A DNA stretch of 64,000 nucleotides, taken from Romanomermis culicivorax (lineage: Eukaryota; Nematoda; Enoplea; Mermithida; Mermithidae). A program made the position numbers and the translations under genes. Below the pieces are notes generated by a model. The model worked only from the letters and a program-made list of their open reading frames with translations, searched no databases and was not told the origin of the DNA. Shown here in pieces: positions 60,874 to 64,000 of the stretch. The stretch lies in NCBI GenBank assembly GCA_963922205.1, contig CAWUHX010000279.1, positions 62,001 through 126,000 on the forward strand. The letters are read 5' to 3'. Within the stretch, counting starts at the first letter, position 1. The number at the start of each line of letters is the position of its first letter.

Positions 60874-61053
60874 CAGTCTGCCCCATGGGGAGGGGTATGA
60901 GGGGGGTATTACCCCTACCCAAAGTCCTTAAAATTGATCACTATTCACCAAATTTAGAGACAAAATGACGTGTTTAGTGGACATTTAGCTGCACTACCCC
61001 CGCAAATTTTCAATTTTACCCCTACCTGAAAAATCTGACCTTGGGGACCTCTG
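60874..61053 (-). mobile_element. 180-bp family D MITE D5
   Basis: CAGTCTGCCCCATGGGG to CTTGGGGACCTCTG. Perfect 8-bp duplication CTATAGTC (60866-60873 and 61054-61061). Confidence 0.92.
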
Positions 61054-61940
61054 CTATAGTCCGTCTTTAACAAAATGCATCCAAATTGAAGAAGTAACAC
61101 GAATCAGTACTGTCGTATAAATCTTTAACATAGAGCTCTTGCTTTAAAATTTCTCACTCGAAAAATTTTAAAGGTTAGGTCAGTATGCTCACAAATTTCC
61201 AGTCCTGTTTTTCAGAAAATCGTGAAAATCTGAAATACTACTTGCTTTCCACCTTCATTAGTTAGAAGTATTCCAAGAAAAAAAAGACTATAATACTGAA
61301 GATTACTAATTGATGAATGGGATGAGAAACTTCAAATCATGAAAACCATGCACACTTAACTTCTGATGCGTCACACCAGAGAATTTTTGAACAAAGGAGC
61401 TACTGAAATGTTGGAAAATGTATTCTAGAGATAATTTGTAATACTTTCGGTTTAGATTTTTCCTAGAAAAATGATGGTATTGAATAAATGTGTGGAGAAA
61501 TGTAGGAACAATCAGCAAATTCATATGAAAATTCCAATTCACACTACAAAGTGACGAGTTTTACTCACCCTAGCAGAGACATAAAGATTGATGGAAACAA
61601 TCAGGGACAACCGAGAAATCAAACTAAATTCCTTTTTGGCTGTGCTTCAGCTTAATTGTAGTTAATATTATAAATTATTTTCATGGCCGGCGCGGAGCGC
61701 CGGAAAAATTTGAGATTTTGACCTCTAAATTGCACCAAAATGCACCTTTTCATCAGTGAAAGCAGTAGAAACGCCCAAAGAAATTTCCGTTCTGTGCGGA
61801 AAATGCCCAAAAATTTTTCCGCACAGTCCAAAAAAAGTCCGCACCGTGCGGAAAAAAACCCTGCTTTGGATAGAACATTTCGGTGATCATATACAGAAAA
61901 GATGCATGTTATAAGGGCAGTGGCTAAATGGACTCGAGTC

Positions 61941-62658
61941 AATATGGTTCACCACCTTGTCCGGTTGGGGATTCTAAATTGTTAGAAAAAATTCAACGAA
62001 GGTTTACAAAAAGACTTTTTGGATATAAAGATTTAAGCTATAAGGAGTGCCTCGACAAATCTGGCCTTGATGACCTTGCATTTAGACGTACGTGTATCGA
62101 CTTATCTCACATGTTCTTAATTTTGAAATTTAAAGTTATTCCACCTGATTTTTTTTACACTTTGAGTCATACCTGTAAGACCTCCGACCAGTTGGGGGTG
62201 GGGGGGTCGAAAAAAGTCGAAATTTTTCCCTAAAAGGCCAAAAAACATACACTTTTTTGCAAATTTTTTTAATTTTTTCCAAACTGGGCGGGGGGAGTTG
62301 GGTACATGGTTGGCCAAGTTTGGGGGGGGGGTCCCCCCCAACCCCCCAAGTACAGGTATGCTTTGAGTCCGTTCAATTATCGCGCGTCTAACTTAATTAA
62401 ATTGTATAAATCAAAATATAACTCTAATGCTTTGAAACATGATTTTTGCTTGCGAAATATTGATGTTTGTAATTCCTTACCCAATGATATCATTCGTTCG
62501 AACAATATGCCCTGTTTTCGGTCAAAATTGGGTCATTTTTTAAAGCTCAATTGGCACGTGCTTTTGTCACGTCCATGAGCTTTTCTGTTAGTCGTATTAT
62601 TTTACTTTTGTAATTATTCGCATTTAATAAATTTCTTCCTTCTTCTTCATCTAGCCAA
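61941..62658 (+). mobile_element. 5'-truncated LINE insertion with 15-bp duplication
   Basis: AAATGGACTCGAGTC lies at 61926-61940 and again at 62659-62673. The enclosed frame reads KIQRRFTKRLFGYKDLSYKE and later CNSLPNDIIRS, the usual C-terminal tail of non-LTR retrotransposon reverse-transcriptase proteins. It ends at a stop (62578) and a short 3' tail. MITE B11 interrupts the frame at 62168. Confidence 0.85.
62168..62360 (+). mobile_element. Family B MITE B11 nested in the LINE
   Basis: 193 bp, CATACCTGTAAGACC to CAAGTACAGGTATG. Perfect 8-bp duplication CTTTGAGT (62160-62167 and 62361-62368). Confidence 0.93.
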
Positions 62659-63040
62659 AAATGGACTCGAGTCCATCCCACCGTTTTTTTCCTCGAAGAT
62701 TTTTTCCACATAATGAGAACCGGACCCGAAATTTTTTTCTTCATTTCCCAAAAGTTTTCCACATTTTTAAAAACGTTTATAATGTGCCTACGGATGTTTT
62801 TTTATGCATTTTAGGAGCATACCCGAACATTTTGATGCTTTCAGATTTAGAAACCTGCAAAAATTAGGAAAAAATTGAGAAAATTCTGGTTACGTTAGTC
62901 AAAATGAGCTGATGAAGAATACATGGGTGTTCTACAAGAGCACAGAAAGCAATTTAAAAAGAATTGTCATGAATTTATCCTTTATTAATATTTCTGTGGT
63001 TCCAATTGAGAGGATTATCCAATTTTATTTAATTTCTGTC

Positions 63041-63411
63041 TATACTAGGGTGGAAGTGCTATGGTAACCCCCCCCCCCAGAAATCGTCGACCATATGGCT
63101 AGCCATTATGCGACCGCCCCTCTCCAGGATTTGCCAATCCTATGGCTAGCCATATGGTAGCCCTAGGGAGCCCCATACTTTTGGTCAGAAAAATACTGAA
63201 AAATGAACAAAAAATGGTCAAAAACGTCAATTTTCTCGGTGCTTCGCGCCATAAATCAATTTTTTATCATTTTTTAGACAAAAATTACTATTTTTTGGGA
63301 TTTATGGGAATTTTTGGTAAGCCTCCCCCCAAAATTTTGGGAATTACTGACTCCTGACCCAAAAAAAGTGGCCCGACCCCCCTCAGACCTCGGGGCTCCG
63401 TTACATGTATG
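63041..63411 (+). mobile_element. Family A MITE A5
   Basis: 371 bp; the start is degraded (TATACTAGGGTGG) and the end is GTTACATGTATG. Perfect 8-bp duplication TTTCTGTC (63033-63040 and 63412-63419). Confidence 0.88.
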
Positions 63412-63898
63412 TTTCTGTCCCGGCGCGGAGCGCCATAAAATTTTTTGGATTTTCGCTTTCTAAAACGCTGGAAATTGAACCTTCACAACGTTGGGAAATA
63501 AATTAAAATCCGACTGATGAAGTATAATTTGTTCCCCATTCCGGCTCCAAGCGCCGGAAAATTTTTTCAGTTTTTGTATTCTAAAACGCTGGAAAATAAA
63601 TCTCTCCAATGGGTATTCGTGAATAGAAGTTCTAAAATCACAATCTAGAATGATGTTTTCAATTTCCATTTTCAATAAACACAAAAGTTCATGTTAAAAA
63701 TGTTGACGAAATTCCAAGCATCAAGAGAAAAAATTGAGAGAATTGATGAAAAATTGTTTTTTTCAGCCAATACTGACTGTTAACGATTACAAAATGAGAT
63801 GAGCTAGCTTGATTGATAGAAACTGTTGATAATCAATTAGTAAGTGGAAGCAGATGTGCTAACGGCCGCGCCTGATAGAAAATAATGATTATTATACC

Positions 63899-64000
63899 CA
63901 TACATGTAAGACCTCCGACCAGTTGGGGGGGGGGATAAATCCGAAATTTGGGGGGAGGGGGTCGAGAAAAGTCGAAATTCTTCCCAAAAAACATACACTT
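63899..64000 (+). mobile_element. Family B MITE B12 (cut by window edge)
   Basis: Begins CATACATGTAAGACCTCCG followed by the family's G run and GTCGAAATT motif. Its right end is outside the window. Confidence 0.75.

Larger units (their letters stand above)
61684..63898. repeat. Family E, subfamily 2 copy, split by a LINE and MITE A5
   Basis: 61684-61925, 62674-63040 and 63420-63898 follow the arrangement seen at 16040-16910. Hairpin CCGGCGC-GGA-GCGCCGG is perfect at 61687-61703; a damaged one lies at 63421. Confidence 0.65.

Overview
This is nuclear DNA of an animal, most probably an arthropod (insect-like). It is AT-rich, its genes are split by GT-AG introns, and most of the sequence is transposon debris. 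No bacterial operon, CRISPR array, rRNA or tRNA was recognised. The species cannot be fixed from sequence alone.

Two protein-coding genes are well supported, and both encode mitochondrial enzymes. At the left (4985 down to 2202, minus strand) are the first five coding exons of proline dehydrogenase (PRODH), with an EF-hand; its last exon or exons lie beyond the left edge. From 32948 to 54351 (plus strand) is a complete 2-oxoglutarate dehydrogenase E1 gene (OGDH). Seventeen coding exons join in frame to give 1036 residues. Introns 7 (10.9 kb) and 12 (5.7 kb) are swollen by transposons. The two genes are divergent, about 28 kb apart. Their products act at two points of one route, proline to glutamate to 2-oxoglutarate to succinyl-CoA; the adjacency is probably coincidence. 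A third, very tentative minus-strand gene start (two short exons) lies near 58829-58965.

Almost everything else is mobile DNA. hAT-like cut-and-paste elements dominate: sixteen copies have perfect 8-bp target-site duplications that can be read directly. The main groups are: (A, B, C) short MITE-like elements with ends CATACATGTAA, CATACCTGTAA or CATACATGCAC and long G/C runs just inside; (D) a hAT family with ends CAGAGGTCCCC, present as 1.0-1.4 kb copies with transposase remnants and as 180-bp derivatives; (E) a roughly 1.1-1.2 kb family with CACTG-T-run ends and an internal 17-bp GC hairpin; (F, G, H, M) further hAT-type elements; (I) two TTAA-flanked elements with GC-rich ends; (J) a pogo/Tc1-mariner-type element; a 5'-truncated LINE; and a Ty3/gypsy remnant. 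Insertions are nested up to three deep.

Other repeats are an inverted minisatellite around a (TTAGGC)n core in PRODH intron 2, a TTGGTTGATT-type minisatellite in OGDH intron 7, and a GC tandem array next to an AT palindrome near 58.6 kb. I found no convincing new multi-gene system. The strongest unusual signals are the PRODH-intron palindrome, the GC-hairpin family and the G-run MITE families.
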